Part shown: piece by piece, positions 44,353 through 51,381 of the stretch | Numbering within the stretch: position 1 is the stretch's first letter | Layout of the letters: the number at the start of each line of letters is the position of its first letter | From: Streptomyces sp. LUP47B | Lineage (GTDB): Bacteria > Actinomycetota > Actinomycetes > Streptomycetales > Streptomycetaceae | Assembly: GCF_001746295.1 (NCBI RefSeq) | Contig: NZ_MJAH01000009.1 | Location: forward strand, 317,903 to 381,902 | Direction: 5' to 3' | Length of the DNA stretch: 64,000 nucleotides | Made by a program: the position numbers and the translations under genes | Notes under the pieces: model-generated | Databases searched by the model: none | Seen by the model: only the letters and a program-made list of their open reading frames with translations | Told to the model about the DNA's origin: nothing

Positions 44353-44607
44353 TCAGATGCGACCCCTGCACAGTTCGAGCAGCGTCATGGCGAGGGAGGT
44401 GCCCGGCCTGCCGAGCGCCTCGCGGTAGCGGCCGAGGATCTCCATCTCGCGGGCGAGGTGGACCCGTCGGCCGCCGGAGGCGATACGGGTCTGCTGGACG
44501 ACGGACGAGACGGCCATCCGTTCCTGGATCAGGCCGATGATCCGGTCGTCGAGCGCGTCGATGCGCTCACGGGCGTCCGCGATGGTCGCTTCCGGTGTGG
44601 TGGTCAC
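44353..44607 (-). CDS. Chorismate mutase, AroQ class
   Basis: 84 residues; a stand-alone AroQ-fold enzyme that converts chorismate to prephenate, the branch point to Phe and Tyr. The N-terminal helix has ARERIDALDDRIIGLIQERM (the Arg, Asp and Leu pattern of AroQ), then VQQTRIASGGRRVHLAREMEILGRYRE with active-site Arg/Lys-type positions, and LELCRGRI at the end. The size fits the minimal AroQ domain. GTG 44607 lies 5 bases after AGGAG. It is preceded on its own strand by a leader peptide gene and terminator, so it is probably controlled by attenuation in response to Phe/Tyr supply. Confidence 0.92.
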   Translation of the reverse strand: MTTTPEATIADARERIDALDDRIIGLIQERMAVSSVVQQTRIASGGRRVHLAREMEILGRYREALGRPGTSLAMTLLELCRGRI

Positions 44608-44652
44608 GTAGGGCTCCTGGGTGGGGTCGGGTGCCCCGGAGCGGCAAGGTCC

Positions 44653-44697
44653 GGAAAACACCAGGCGCCCCGGACCTTGTCGGCCCGGGGCGCCTGG
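44653..44697 (-). terminator. Attenuator terminator of chorismate mutase leader
   Basis: On the minus strand CCAGGCGCCCCGG (44697-44685) pairs perfectly with CCGGGGCGCCTGG (44673-44661), and TGTTTTCC follows. It lies after the leader peptide stop and 46 bases before the structural start codon, as expected of an attenuator. The loop side contains CGGGCCG, fully complementary to CGGCCCG inside the leader codons, a possible alternative pairing. Confidence 0.85.
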
Positions 44698-44716
44698 GAA
44701 GTCGCTTGTCAGTTGC

Positions 44717-44788
44717 TCAAGCAGCACGACCATGGCAGCCGGCGGGCCGGGTGCCATAGGTAAACAGGAAGGTCGTCTGCGTGCGCAT
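44717..44788 (-). CDS. Phe/Tyr leader peptide of chorismate mutase attenuator
   Basis: A 23-codon frame, MRTQTTFLFTYGTRPAGCHG then RAA, with Phe7, Phe9 and Tyr11 in a five-residue window. The ATG begins 6 bases after a good -10 box, so the mRNA is probably leaderless. The Phe/Tyr codons match the end products of the pathway that the next gene feeds. Ribosome stalling there would favour an antiterminator over the terminator at 44697-44661. The GGCACCCGG/CCGGCTGCC pairing just after the Tyr codon could serve as the 1:2 hairpin. Structure is read from sequence; control is inferred. Confidence 0.8.
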   Translation of the reverse strand: MRTQTTFLFTYGTRPAGCHGRAA

Positions 44789-44794
44789 GGGAGC

Positions 44795-44823
44795 AGTATG
44801 CCGGGCCCTTCGGGAGGGTCCAA
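44795..44823 (-). promoter_or_regulatory. Promoter of chorismate mutase leader
   Basis: On the minus strand TTGGAC (44823-44818) and CATACT (44800-44795) are spaced by exactly 17 bases, a housekeeping-type promoter. The -10 box ends 6 bases before the leader ATG. Confidence 0.75.
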
Positions 44824-44924
44824 GCCGGTTCGCATCCTGAGACGGAGCTCGGCCCCGGTCCGGGCCCGCGGCTCCCGGTAGACTCGGCCCCACACACACC
44901 TCGCTCACCGCCGGAAGGCAACCC

Positions 44925-46502
44925 GTGTCATCAGCGAACCCCGCCGCCGCCCCCGACACCGTCCTGGTCGTCGACTTCGGTGCGCAGTACGCCCAGCTCA
45001 TCGCCCGTCGTGTCCGCGAGGCCCGGGTCTACAGCGAGATCGTGCCGAGCACCATGCCGGTCGCGGAGATGCTCGCCAAGAACCCGGCGGCGATCATCCT
45101 CTCCGGCGGCCCCTCGTCGGTGTACGCGGAGGGTGCCCCGCGCCTGGACCGCGAGCTGTTCGAGGCCGGCGTCCCGGTCTTCGGCATGTGCTACGGCTTC
45201 CAGCTGATGGCCACCACCCTCGGCGGCACCGTCGACAACACCGGCGCCCGTGAGTACGGCCGTACGCCGCTGCACGTCTCGAAGTCCGGCTCGACCCTCT
45301 TCGAGGGCACCCCGGACGAGCAGTCGGTGTGGATGTCCCACGGCGACGCCTGCTCCGCCGCCCCCGAGGGCTTCACCGTGACCGCGTCCACGGACGTCGT
45401 CCCGGTCGCCGCCTTCGAGAACGACGAGAAGAAGCTCTACGGCGTCCAGTACCACCCCGAGGTCATGCACTCCACGCACGGCCAGCTGGTCCTGGAGCAC
45501 TTCCTGTACCGGGGTGCCGGCCTGAAGCCGGACTGGACCACCGGCAACGTGATCGAGGAGCAGGTCGCCCTGATCCGCGAGCAGGTCGGCGACAAGCGCG
45601 CGATCTGCGGTCTGTCCGGCGGGGTGGACTCCGCAGTGGCCGCTGCCTTGGTCGCGCGCGCCATCGGCGACCAGCTGACCTGCGTGTACGTCGACCACGG
45701 CCTGATGCGCAAGGGCGAGACCGAGCAGGTCGAGAAGGACTTCGTGGCCGCGACCGGTGTGAAGCTGGTCGTCGTCGACGCTGAGGAGCGCTTCCTGACC
45801 GCGCTCAAGGGGGTCTCCGACCCCGAGGAGAAGCGGAAGATCATCGGCCGGGAGTTCATCCGGGTCTTCGAGCAGGCGCAGGCCGACATCATCGCGGACG
45901 CGGGCCCCGAGGTGGCCTTCCTGGTGCAGGGCACGCTCTACCCGGACGTGGTCGAGTCCGGCGGCGGCACCGGCACCGCCAACATCAAGTCCCACCACAA
46001 CGTGGGCGGTCTCCCCGAGGACCTCGAGTTCCAGCTCGTCGAGCCGCTGCGCAAGCTGTTCAAGGACGAGGTGCGGATGGTCGGCCAGGAGCTCGGGCTC
46101 CCGGACGAGATCGTCCAGCGGCAGCCGTTCCCGGGTCCCGGCCTCGGCATCCGGATCGTCGGCGAGGTCACCAAGGAGCGCCTGGACCTGCTGCGCGACG
46201 CCGACGCCATCGCCCGCGAGGAGCTGACCGCGGCCGGCCTCGACCGTGACATCTGGCAGTGCCCGGTGGTCCTGCTCGCCGACGTCCGCTCGGTCGGCGT
46301 CCAGGGCGACGGCCGGACCTACGGCCACCCCATCGTCCTTCGCCCGGTGTCGAGCGAGGACGCCATGACCGCCGACTGGTCGAGGCTGCCGTACGACGTC
46401 CTCGCGAAGATCTCGACGCGGATCACCAACGAGGTGGCAGACGTCAACCGTGTGGTACTCGACGTGACGTCGAAGCCGCCGGGGACGATCGAGTGGGAGT
46501 AG
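44925..46502 (+). CDS. guaA: GMP synthase (glutamine-hydrolysing)
   Basis: 525 residues. Aminates XMP to GMP using glutamine and ATP. The N-terminal class I amidotransferase has Cys in FGMCYGFQLM (about 88) and the His/Glu pair in YHPEVMH (about 176-178). The ATP pyrophosphatase domain has the P-loop GLSGGVDSAVAA (about 230), and the C-terminal dimerisation domain ends DVTSKPPGTIEWE. GTG 44925 follows GGAAGG. Divergent from the chorismate mutase leader and about 26 kb from guaB2; together with guaB2 it completes IMP to GMP. Confidence 0.97.
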   Translation: MSSANPAAAPDTVLVVDFGAQYAQLIARRVREARVYSEIVPSTMPVAEMLAKNPAAIILSGGPSSVYAEGAPRLDRELFEAGVPVFGMCYGFQLMATTLGGTVDNTGAREYGRTPLHVSKSGSTLFEGTPDEQSVWMSHGDACSAAPEGFTVTASTDVVPVAAFENDEKKLYGVQYHPEVMHSTHGQLVLEHFLYRGAGLKPDWTTGNVIEEQVALIREQVGDKRAICGLSGGVDSAVAAALVARAIGDQLTCVYVDHGLMRKGETEQVEKDFVAATGVKLVVVDAEERFLTALKGVSDPEEKRKIIGREFIRVFEQAQADIIADAGPEVAFLVQGTLYPDVVESGGGTGTANIKSHHNVGGLPEDLEFQLVEPLRKLFKDEVRMVGQELGLPDEIVQRQPFPGPGLGIRIVGEVTKERLDLLRDADAIAREELTAAGLDRDIWQCPVVLLADVRSVGVQGDGRTYGHPIVLRPVSSEDAMTADWSRLPYDVLAKISTRITNEVADVNRVVLDVTSKPPGTIEWE

Positions 46503-46505
46503 GCC

Positions 46506-46973
46506 CTAGGTGCGCTTGATCGTGCGCAAGGGCTGACCGGGCTTCCAGATCTGGAGGACCAGGTACTTCTCGTCCTCGACGGAGGTCCTGACGACCTCCG
46601 TCAGCTCGGTACGGAAGAGGTGGAACGGCTCCGGCGGTTCCACCTCTGTCACGTACGCCCCCTTGGCGTCGCCGTCCTCGACCTCGACCGCCCGCCCGGC
46701 GATCCGTACGTCGCCGCCGCCCATGGACTGTCCCTCCCCGGGGTTCGCCTGGAGCGCGAACCGCGGGTCCCGTCGCAGGTCGAGCGCCTTGAGCGAGTCG
46801 GGCATCATGCCGAGCCAGAGTTCGCCGTGCAGGAAGCGGACCTCCAGGCCGGTGGTGCGGGGGGAGCCGTCCTTGCGGAGGGTCGCGAGGACGTGGTGGG
46901 TGAAGGCGCCGAAGCGTTCTTCGACGGTCTTGGCGAGATCGGGTTCCGCGGAGGTGAAAGCTGCCCAGTTCAT
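46506..46973 (-). CDS. Pyridoxamine 5'-phosphate oxidase-fold (FMN/F420-binding) protein
   Basis: About 155 residues with a split-barrel flavin-binding fold: MNWAAFTSAEPDLAKTVEERFGAFTHHVLATLRKDGSPRTTGLEVRF is cut here into its two parts at residue 20. It also has a GELWLGMMPDSLKALDLRRDPRFAL segment. The pattern is that of the PNPOx-like family with general FMN or F420 reductase/oxidase roles; the substrate is unknown. Start is uncertain: ATG 46973 matches family N-termini, while ATG 47003 or 47033 would extend it. Convergent with guaA, 3 bases between stops. Confidence 0.75.
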   Translation of the reverse strand: MNWAAFTSAEPDLAKTVEERFGAFTHHVLATLRKDGSPRTTGLEVRFLHGELWLGMMPDSLKALDLRRDPRFALQANPGEGQSMGGGDVRIAGRAVEVEDGDAKGAYVTEVEPPEPFHLFRTELTEVVRTSVEDEKYLVLQIWKPGQPLRTIKRT

Positions 46974-47113
46974 ACCGGTCAGTGTTCCGCCGATACCCGA
47001 CATCTTCTGTCGGGTATTGACTGCATGCGCCATCTTTACAAACCACCCCTGTTCTCTTGCGCTGACCGACGGTAACTTCCGCCCCGTAAACAACCCCAGT
47101 GCTGGAGGAGCAC

Positions 47114-47920
47114 ATGCACGAGACGCCCCTCGGGCCCACTCCGCCGATGCCGCTGCCCACCGAGAAGCTGCAGTTCGCGATGCCGCCGATGCACGACTCC
47201 GTCGAGGAGGAACGCCGGCACCGCAAGGAACGGCTCGCGGGCGCGCTGCGGATCTTCGGCCGGCTCGGCTTCGAGGACGGGGTCTCCGGGCACATCACCG
47301 CACGCGACCCGGAGTTCACCGACTGCTTCTGGGTCAACCCCTTCGGCATGCCGTTCAAGCACGTCACCGTGAGCGACCTGGTGCTCGCCAACTCCGACGG
47401 GCAGGTGCTCGACGGCCGCTACCACGTCAACCAGGCGGCCTTCACCGTGCACTCCCAGGTGCACGCCGCCCGCCCCGACGTCGTCGCCGTCGCCCACTGC
47501 CACTCCGTGCACGGGCGGGCGCTGTCCACGCTCGGCGAGCTCCTGGACCCCCTCACCCAGGAGAGCTGCGCCTTCTACGAGGACCACGCGCTGTACGAGG
47601 CCTACACCGGGGTCGCCGTCGACGCCGAGGAGGGCCGCCGGATCGCCGCCGCGCTCGGGTCCCGGAAGGCGCTGGTGCTGCGCAACCACGGGCTGCTGAC
47701 CGTCGGGGACTCGGTGGACGCGGCGGCCTGGTGGTTCCTGTCGATGGAACGGTCCAGCCAGGTGCAGCTCCTCGCCCGGGCAGCGGGACGGCCGGTGCTC
47801 ATCGACCACCGGGCGGCGGTGGCGACCCGGGAGCAACTGGGCGGGGATCTGGTGGCGTGGATCAACTATCAGCCGACGTGGCAGGACATCAGCCGCAGCG
47901 AGCCGGACCTGCTGAGCTAG
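47114..47920 (+). CDS. Class II aldolase/adducin family protein
   Basis: 268 residues. The family fold begins at RKERLAGALRIFGRLGFEDGVSGHI; zinc ligands are expected from HCHSVHGRALS (HxH, about residues 136-138) and RNHGLLTVG (about 197). Relatives include L-fuculose-phosphate aldolase, L-ribulose-5-phosphate epimerase and many uncharacterised decarboxylase/aldolase proteins; the catalytic Glu of true aldolases is not clearly placed here. ATG 47114 is chosen because GGAGGAG is at 47104-47110. No sugar kinase or transporter is adjacent, so the substrate is unknown. Confidence 0.85.
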   Translation: MHETPLGPTPPMPLPTEKLQFAMPPMHDSVEEERRHRKERLAGALRIFGRLGFEDGVSGHITARDPEFTDCFWVNPFGMPFKHVTVSDLVLANSDGQVLDGRYHVNQAAFTVHSQVHAARPDVVAVAHCHSVHGRALSTLGELLDPLTQESCAFYEDHALYEAYTGVAVDAEEGRRIAAALGSRKALVLRNHGLLTVGDSVDAAAWWFLSMERSSQVQLLARAAGRPVLIDHRAAVATREQLGGDLVAWINYQPTWQDISRSEPDLLS

Positions 47921-47970
47921 AAGCCCCGCAGGAGCCAGAAACCGCGCAGGACCTAGAAGCCCCGCAGTAC
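47917..47970. repeat. 18-bp tandem repeat, three units, across two convergent stop codons
   Basis: CTAGAAGCCCCGCAGGAG, CCAGAAACCGCGCAGGAC, CTAGAAGCCCCGCAGTAC. The first unit contains the aldolase stop TAG; the third encodes, on the minus strand, the last five residues VLRGF plus stop of the DUF4429 protein. The end of that gene has therefore been triplicated. Confidence 0.85.
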
Positions 47971-48849
47971 GGCGGCCTTGGTCATCGCGAACTCCTCGTC
48001 CGTCAGCACCCCGTCCCGGTGCAGCTCACCCAACTCCCGCAGCCTGCGCAGGAGTACGTCGTGATGGTCGGCCGACGGGGGAACGGCGGCGGCGAGCCGG
48101 GGACGACGGGCGCCCTCGTCGTCGTACGCGAGGTCGCCGCGGGTGGACGGGTGCGGCAGCCGGGCCGTGACCGCCGTCGCGACGAGGGCCGTGAGCAGAT
48201 CGCGGCGCGTGCTGCCCCACAGGTCGAGGGCGTACGGGTCCTTGTCCGGCGGCAGTTTCGAGAAGGACGTCTCGCGGGTCACGAACCGCATGAAGCCGTC
48301 CTCGTAACCGGAGTTGGGCAGCCACTCGACCTGGACGAGGTCCCCCACGGCGATGATCCGCGGGCCGGTCGCGCGCTTGACGCGGTCGGAGGTGTCGGCC
48401 CAGTCGATGCGGACCTGGGTGCCGTCGAAGGAGACCGTGCCGTCGGAGGACCGCACCGAGACCGGGACCGGCGGGCCGGGCAGCAGATACGTCTTCGTCG
48501 GCTCCTTGGGGATCTGGTCGAGGAGGAGGGCGCGGCGGATCTCCTCGGCCACGTACTCGGCGACCCCGGCGCGGTCGACGTCCACGATCAGCCGATAGGG
48601 ATCCGCCGGGTCCGGCAGGCGTCCGCCGGTCGCGTGCAGAAGCGGGTCCGCGCCCTCGCGCAGCCGCATCCGCAACCGGCCACGCTTGCGTTCCGGCTCG
48701 AACGCCACGCCCGAAATCGCCTCCAGGGGCACGGCGACCTCGCCGTACGTCTGCCGGAACAGTGGCACGGAGCGGTGGAGTCCCGGCGTGATTCTGACCG
48801 TTGTGCCGTCGAAGGCCCAGGTCCCGTCACGCTGGATGATCTCGGCCAT
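47953..48849 (-). CDS. DUF4429 protein with C-terminal SHOCT motif
   Basis: 298 residues. Two DUF4429 units occur: residues about 5-115 (GTWAFDGTTVRITPG...VPLEAISGVAFEP) and about 135-235 (SDGTVSFDGTQVRIDWAD...GDLVQVEWLP). The final 35 residues are a SHOCT short helical module (LLRRLRELGELHRDGVLTDEEFAMTKAAVL). DUF4429 resembles a PH-like fold; both parts are thought to mediate binding, but no function is proven. ATG 48849 begins the first unit directly. Its 3' end is part of an 18-bp tandem repeat. Divergent from the following membrane protein. Confidence 0.85.
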   Translation of the reverse strand: MAEIIQRDGTWAFDGTTVRITPGLHRSVPLFRQTYGEVAVPLEAISGVAFEPERKRGRLRMRLREGADPLLHATGGRLPDPADPYRLIVDVDRAGVAEYVAEEIRRALLLDQIPKEPTKTYLLPGPPVPVSVRSSDGTVSFDGTQVRIDWADTSDRVKRATGPRIIAVGDLVQVEWLPNSGYEDGFMRFVTRETSFSKLPPDKDPYALDLWGSTRRDLLTALVATAVTARLPHPSTRGDLAYDDEGARRPRLAAAVPPSADHHDVLLRRLRELGELHRDGVLTDEEFAMTKAAVLRGF

Positions 48850-49066
48850 ACGGAAATTCTCGCAGCCGGGTCAACACGGCGGGCCCCGCTTCACCCGCGC
48901 TGACCAGACCTGCCGGACGGGGAGGGTGTGCCATAGGGCACAATTCGCTGTCGCCGGGGAGTTGTCCGGGGTTCTTCGTGAGGGTTTGTGGATCTGCGGC
49001 CGGTCCGGCCGCGAGGTCATGTGGGGTCAGAGGGTCACGAGGGTCGTGGGAAGGCAGGCGTCGGAC

Positions 49067-50356
49067 GTGGCGGTGCAGGAAGCGAGACACGGCGCGGACG
49101 GGGGCGAACCCTACGGTGCGCACGAGGGCGGCTGCACCTGTGGGGACTGTCCGCACGGGGCACGGGCCGGGCATCGGCGCGCGGTGGCCGAGTTCCTCCT
49201 GATGCGGGACGGGTTCGCGGCCGGGCAGGGGCTGCCCGCGGCGGTGGCGCACTCCGCGTCGGCCTCCCGGCAGTGGGTCTCGGAGGAACTGACCCAGTCC
49301 GCGGAGGCCGTGGCCGAGCGGGGGCGTGCGGAGGGGGCCGCCTGGCTCGCGCGGCTGTGGCGGCGAACCGCGTACGCGGTGTGGGCCTTCGTCGTGGTGC
49401 TGCTCCTCGTCCAGGCGCTGACGGCCATCGGGGCGGGATGGACCGCGGCGCGCACGGCCGGGCTGGTCGCGGCGCTCGTGGTGGCGGGGTCGCTGACCGC
49501 GGCGTCCTGGTTCCACCGGGCCCGGGGCGGGGTGCTCGCGCCGCTCATCGGCGAGGACAACCGGCTGTCCACCTCGCGGGCCGTCGCGGTGGCGTGGGTG
49601 CTGTTCGTCGCCTATGCGGTGCTGCTGCTGGTGGGGCGGCTGGCCGCGGCCTCCGACGGTCGTGAGCGCGATGCGCTGCTCTCCGGGCTCGAACTCGCCC
49701 GCGGCGCGGGTGTGGTGACCGTGCTCGCCGTGGTCTGCGGGATCGCCGTGCTGGTGCGACGGGTGGTCGGGCTGCGAGTGCTCGGGCAGCGGCTGCAGAA
49801 GGTGCGGGCAGATCGGCCCCGCGCCGCCGACCTGCTGACGGACGACTCCGGACGGGGGACCTTCGCCGACATTCAGTACGTCGTGATCGGCGCCGTCGCC
49901 CTGGCGTTCTCGTGTGTACGGCTGGCCCGGCGGCCGGATCAGTTGCCCGATCTCCCGTGGGGGCTGGCGGTGGTGGTGCTGGTGTCCGCGGCCACCTATG
50001 TGGCGGGGAAGTACGCGGAGGGCGGGCGGCCGGTGATCCTGTCCGTGGTGCGGTCGCGGGAGGCCGGGGATCTGGACGGGCCGATCCGTACCGGCGACGA
50101 CATCGAGATCCGGGGCGCCGGGTTCGTGCCGCCGGGGGCGCAGCGGGCGGATCGGCTGTCCCGGATGGTGGTGCGGATCGGCGCGGTGAACGTGCACGTG
50201 CCGTTGGTGCCGGTGGCCGGGGGCTTCAGGAACCCCACGGACGAGGTGCTGACCGTGCCGGTGCCGGCGGATGTGGAGCCGGGCCGCGTGGAGGTACAGG
50301 TGGTGACGGCGGCGGGGGCGGAGACGAATCGGTACGCGATCGATGTGACGGACTGA
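49067..50356 (+). CDS. Multi-pass membrane protein with C-terminal soluble domain
   Basis: About 429 residues from GTG 49067 (ATG 49019 also possible). The N-terminus has a Cys-rich patch (GGCTCGDCPHG) that may bind metal. About six membrane helices follow, among them YAVWAFVVVLLLVQALTAIG, GLVAALVVAGSLTAASWF, VAWVLFVAYAVLLLVGRL and LAVVVLVSAATYVAG. The last 115 residues (ILSVVRSREAGDLDGPIRTG; DDIEIRGAGFVPPGAQRAD; VPADVEPGRVEVQVVTAAG) look like an all-beta, IPT/TIG-like domain. No named family is recognised. It precedes the DoxX gene by 107 bases in the same direction. Confidence 0.65.
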   Translation: MAVQEARHGADGGEPYGAHEGGCTCGDCPHGARAGHRRAVAEFLLMRDGFAAGQGLPAAVAHSASASRQWVSEELTQSAEAVAERGRAEGAAWLARLWRRTAYAVWAFVVVLLLVQALTAIGAGWTAARTAGLVAALVVAGSLTAASWFHRARGGVLAPLIGEDNRLSTSRAVAVAWVLFVAYAVLLLVGRLAAASDGRERDALLSGLELARGAGVVTVLAVVCGIAVLVRRVVGLRVLGQRLQKVRADRPRAADLLTDDSGRGTFADIQYVVIGAVALAFSCVRLARRPDQLPDLPWGLAVVVLVSAATYVAGKYAEGGRPVILSVVRSREAGDLDGPIRTGDDIEIRGAGFVPPGAQRADRLSRMVVRIGAVNVHVPLVPVAGGFRNPTDEVLTVPVPADVEPGRVEVQVVTAAGAETNRYAIDVTD

Positions 50357-50463
50357 GCGGCGGGGGCGCGCAGAAACTCGACATCGCATTGAACGCCGCG
50401 GCCTCTTCGTGCGTATCGTCTGATGAGGGGTCTCGGCATGCTGGTGAGAGGCGGCTCGAAGCG

Positions 50464-50994
50464 ATGACTCACAGCTTTCGAACGGACACGCACGCCCCCT
50501 ACTACGGCGAAGAACGATCCTGGCGGGACAGCATCAGCCAGTACGCCCTGGTGCCACTGCGCATTTTCCTCGGTGTCACCTTCATCTACGCGGGCCTGGA
50601 CAAGCTGACCGACAGCGCCTTCATGAAGAGCTCCGGCTCGGGCTCCGTCGGCGACCTGATGCGCAGCGTCCGGGACTCCTCGGCCATCCCCGCACTGGTC
50701 GACCTGTCCCTGAAGAATCCCGTCGGCTTCGGCTATGCCATCGCCTTCGGTGAGCTCGCCGTCGGTATCGGCACCCTGCTCGGCATCCTCGCCCGCCTGG
50801 CCGCGCTGGGCGGTGCGCTGATCTCGCTCAGCCTGTGGCTGACCGTGAGCTGGGCCTCCGACCCCTACTACTACGGCAACGACCTCGCCTATCTGATGGC
50901 CTGGCTGCCCCTCGTCCTCGCGGGCGCCTCCGTGTTCTCCGTGGACGCCGCCTTGCGGGCCCGGCGACGGCAGCGGTCGGGGGGGTACCGGTAG
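50464..50994 (+). CDS. DoxX family membrane protein
   Basis: 176 residues with four membrane helices: LVPLRIFLGVTFIYAGLDKL, NPVGFGYAIAFGELAVGIGTLL, LAALGGALISLSLWLTVSWA and DLAYLMAWLPLVLAGASVFSV. The motif GLDKLTDSAF after helix 1 is typical of DoxX. The family includes subunits of thiosulfate-quinone oxidoreductase in archaea and redox-stress membrane complexes in mycobacteria; the substrate of single DoxX proteins is not known. ATG 50464 follows GAGAGGCGG sequence about 15 bases upstream. Confidence 0.88.
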   Translation: MTHSFRTDTHAPYYGEERSWRDSISQYALVPLRIFLGVTFIYAGLDKLTDSAFMKSSGSGSVGDLMRSVRDSSAIPALVDLSLKNPVGFGYAIAFGELAVGIGTLLGILARLAALGGALISLSLWLTVSWASDPYYYGNDLAYLMAWLPLVLAGASVFSVDAALRARRRQRSGGYR

Positions 50995-51123
50995 CTCCGG
51001 TCGGCGGAGGCCGACGGAGGTACCGGTGGCGGGGGAGCGGCGGTGGCCCGGTGCGGGTCGTCTCCGTACCGGGAAGGTGCCTTGATCAGTCGTCCCGCTC
51101 GTGCGCCCTCGTGCTCCTCGTGA

Positions 51124-51381
51124 TCAGTGGGGTACGGGTGGCTGGGGTGACTGGTCGACCTCCGGTGGCGTGCTCGTACGGCGGCTGTCGCGTCGGTTGC
51201 GGATGGCCCGGGTCAGCAGGCCCACCACGCCTGCCAGGCACAGGCCGCCCACGACCATGGGGATCACCGCGAACCACGGGGTGTCCCACGCGTCGCCCGC
51301 GTCACCGGCATAGGTGATGCCCGCGATGGTCAGGAAGAACCCGGCGACCAGCTTTCCCGGTCGGAACTCATGACGCAGCAC
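51124..51381 (-). CDS. Small two-helix membrane protein
   Basis: 85 residues: an N-terminal basic stretch, helix 1 (LVAGFFLTIAGITYAG), helix 2 (FAVIPMVVGGLCLAGVVGLL), and an Arg/Pro-rich cytoplasmic tail. Its start overlaps the end of the PspC gene by 14 bases, so it is translated from the same mRNA and probably belongs to the same envelope-stress unit. No named family is known to me. Confidence 0.75.
   Translation of the reverse strand: MLRHEFRPGKLVAGFFLTIAGITYAGDAGDAWDTPWFAVIPMVVGGLCLAGVVGLLTRAIRNRRDSRRTSTPPEVDQSPQPPVPH

Noticed and set aside
44340..44400. A tRNA-like T-loop on the minus strand (GAGTTCGAGCCCC) at the end of the chorismate mutase gene
   Set aside because: No acceptor or anticodon stem can be built around it, and it lies next to the gene end.
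43855..44763. A 302-codon plus-strand frame over the gap and the chorismate mutase region
   Set aside because: It is antisense to chorismate mutase and its attenuator, and lacks normal codon use in the first half.
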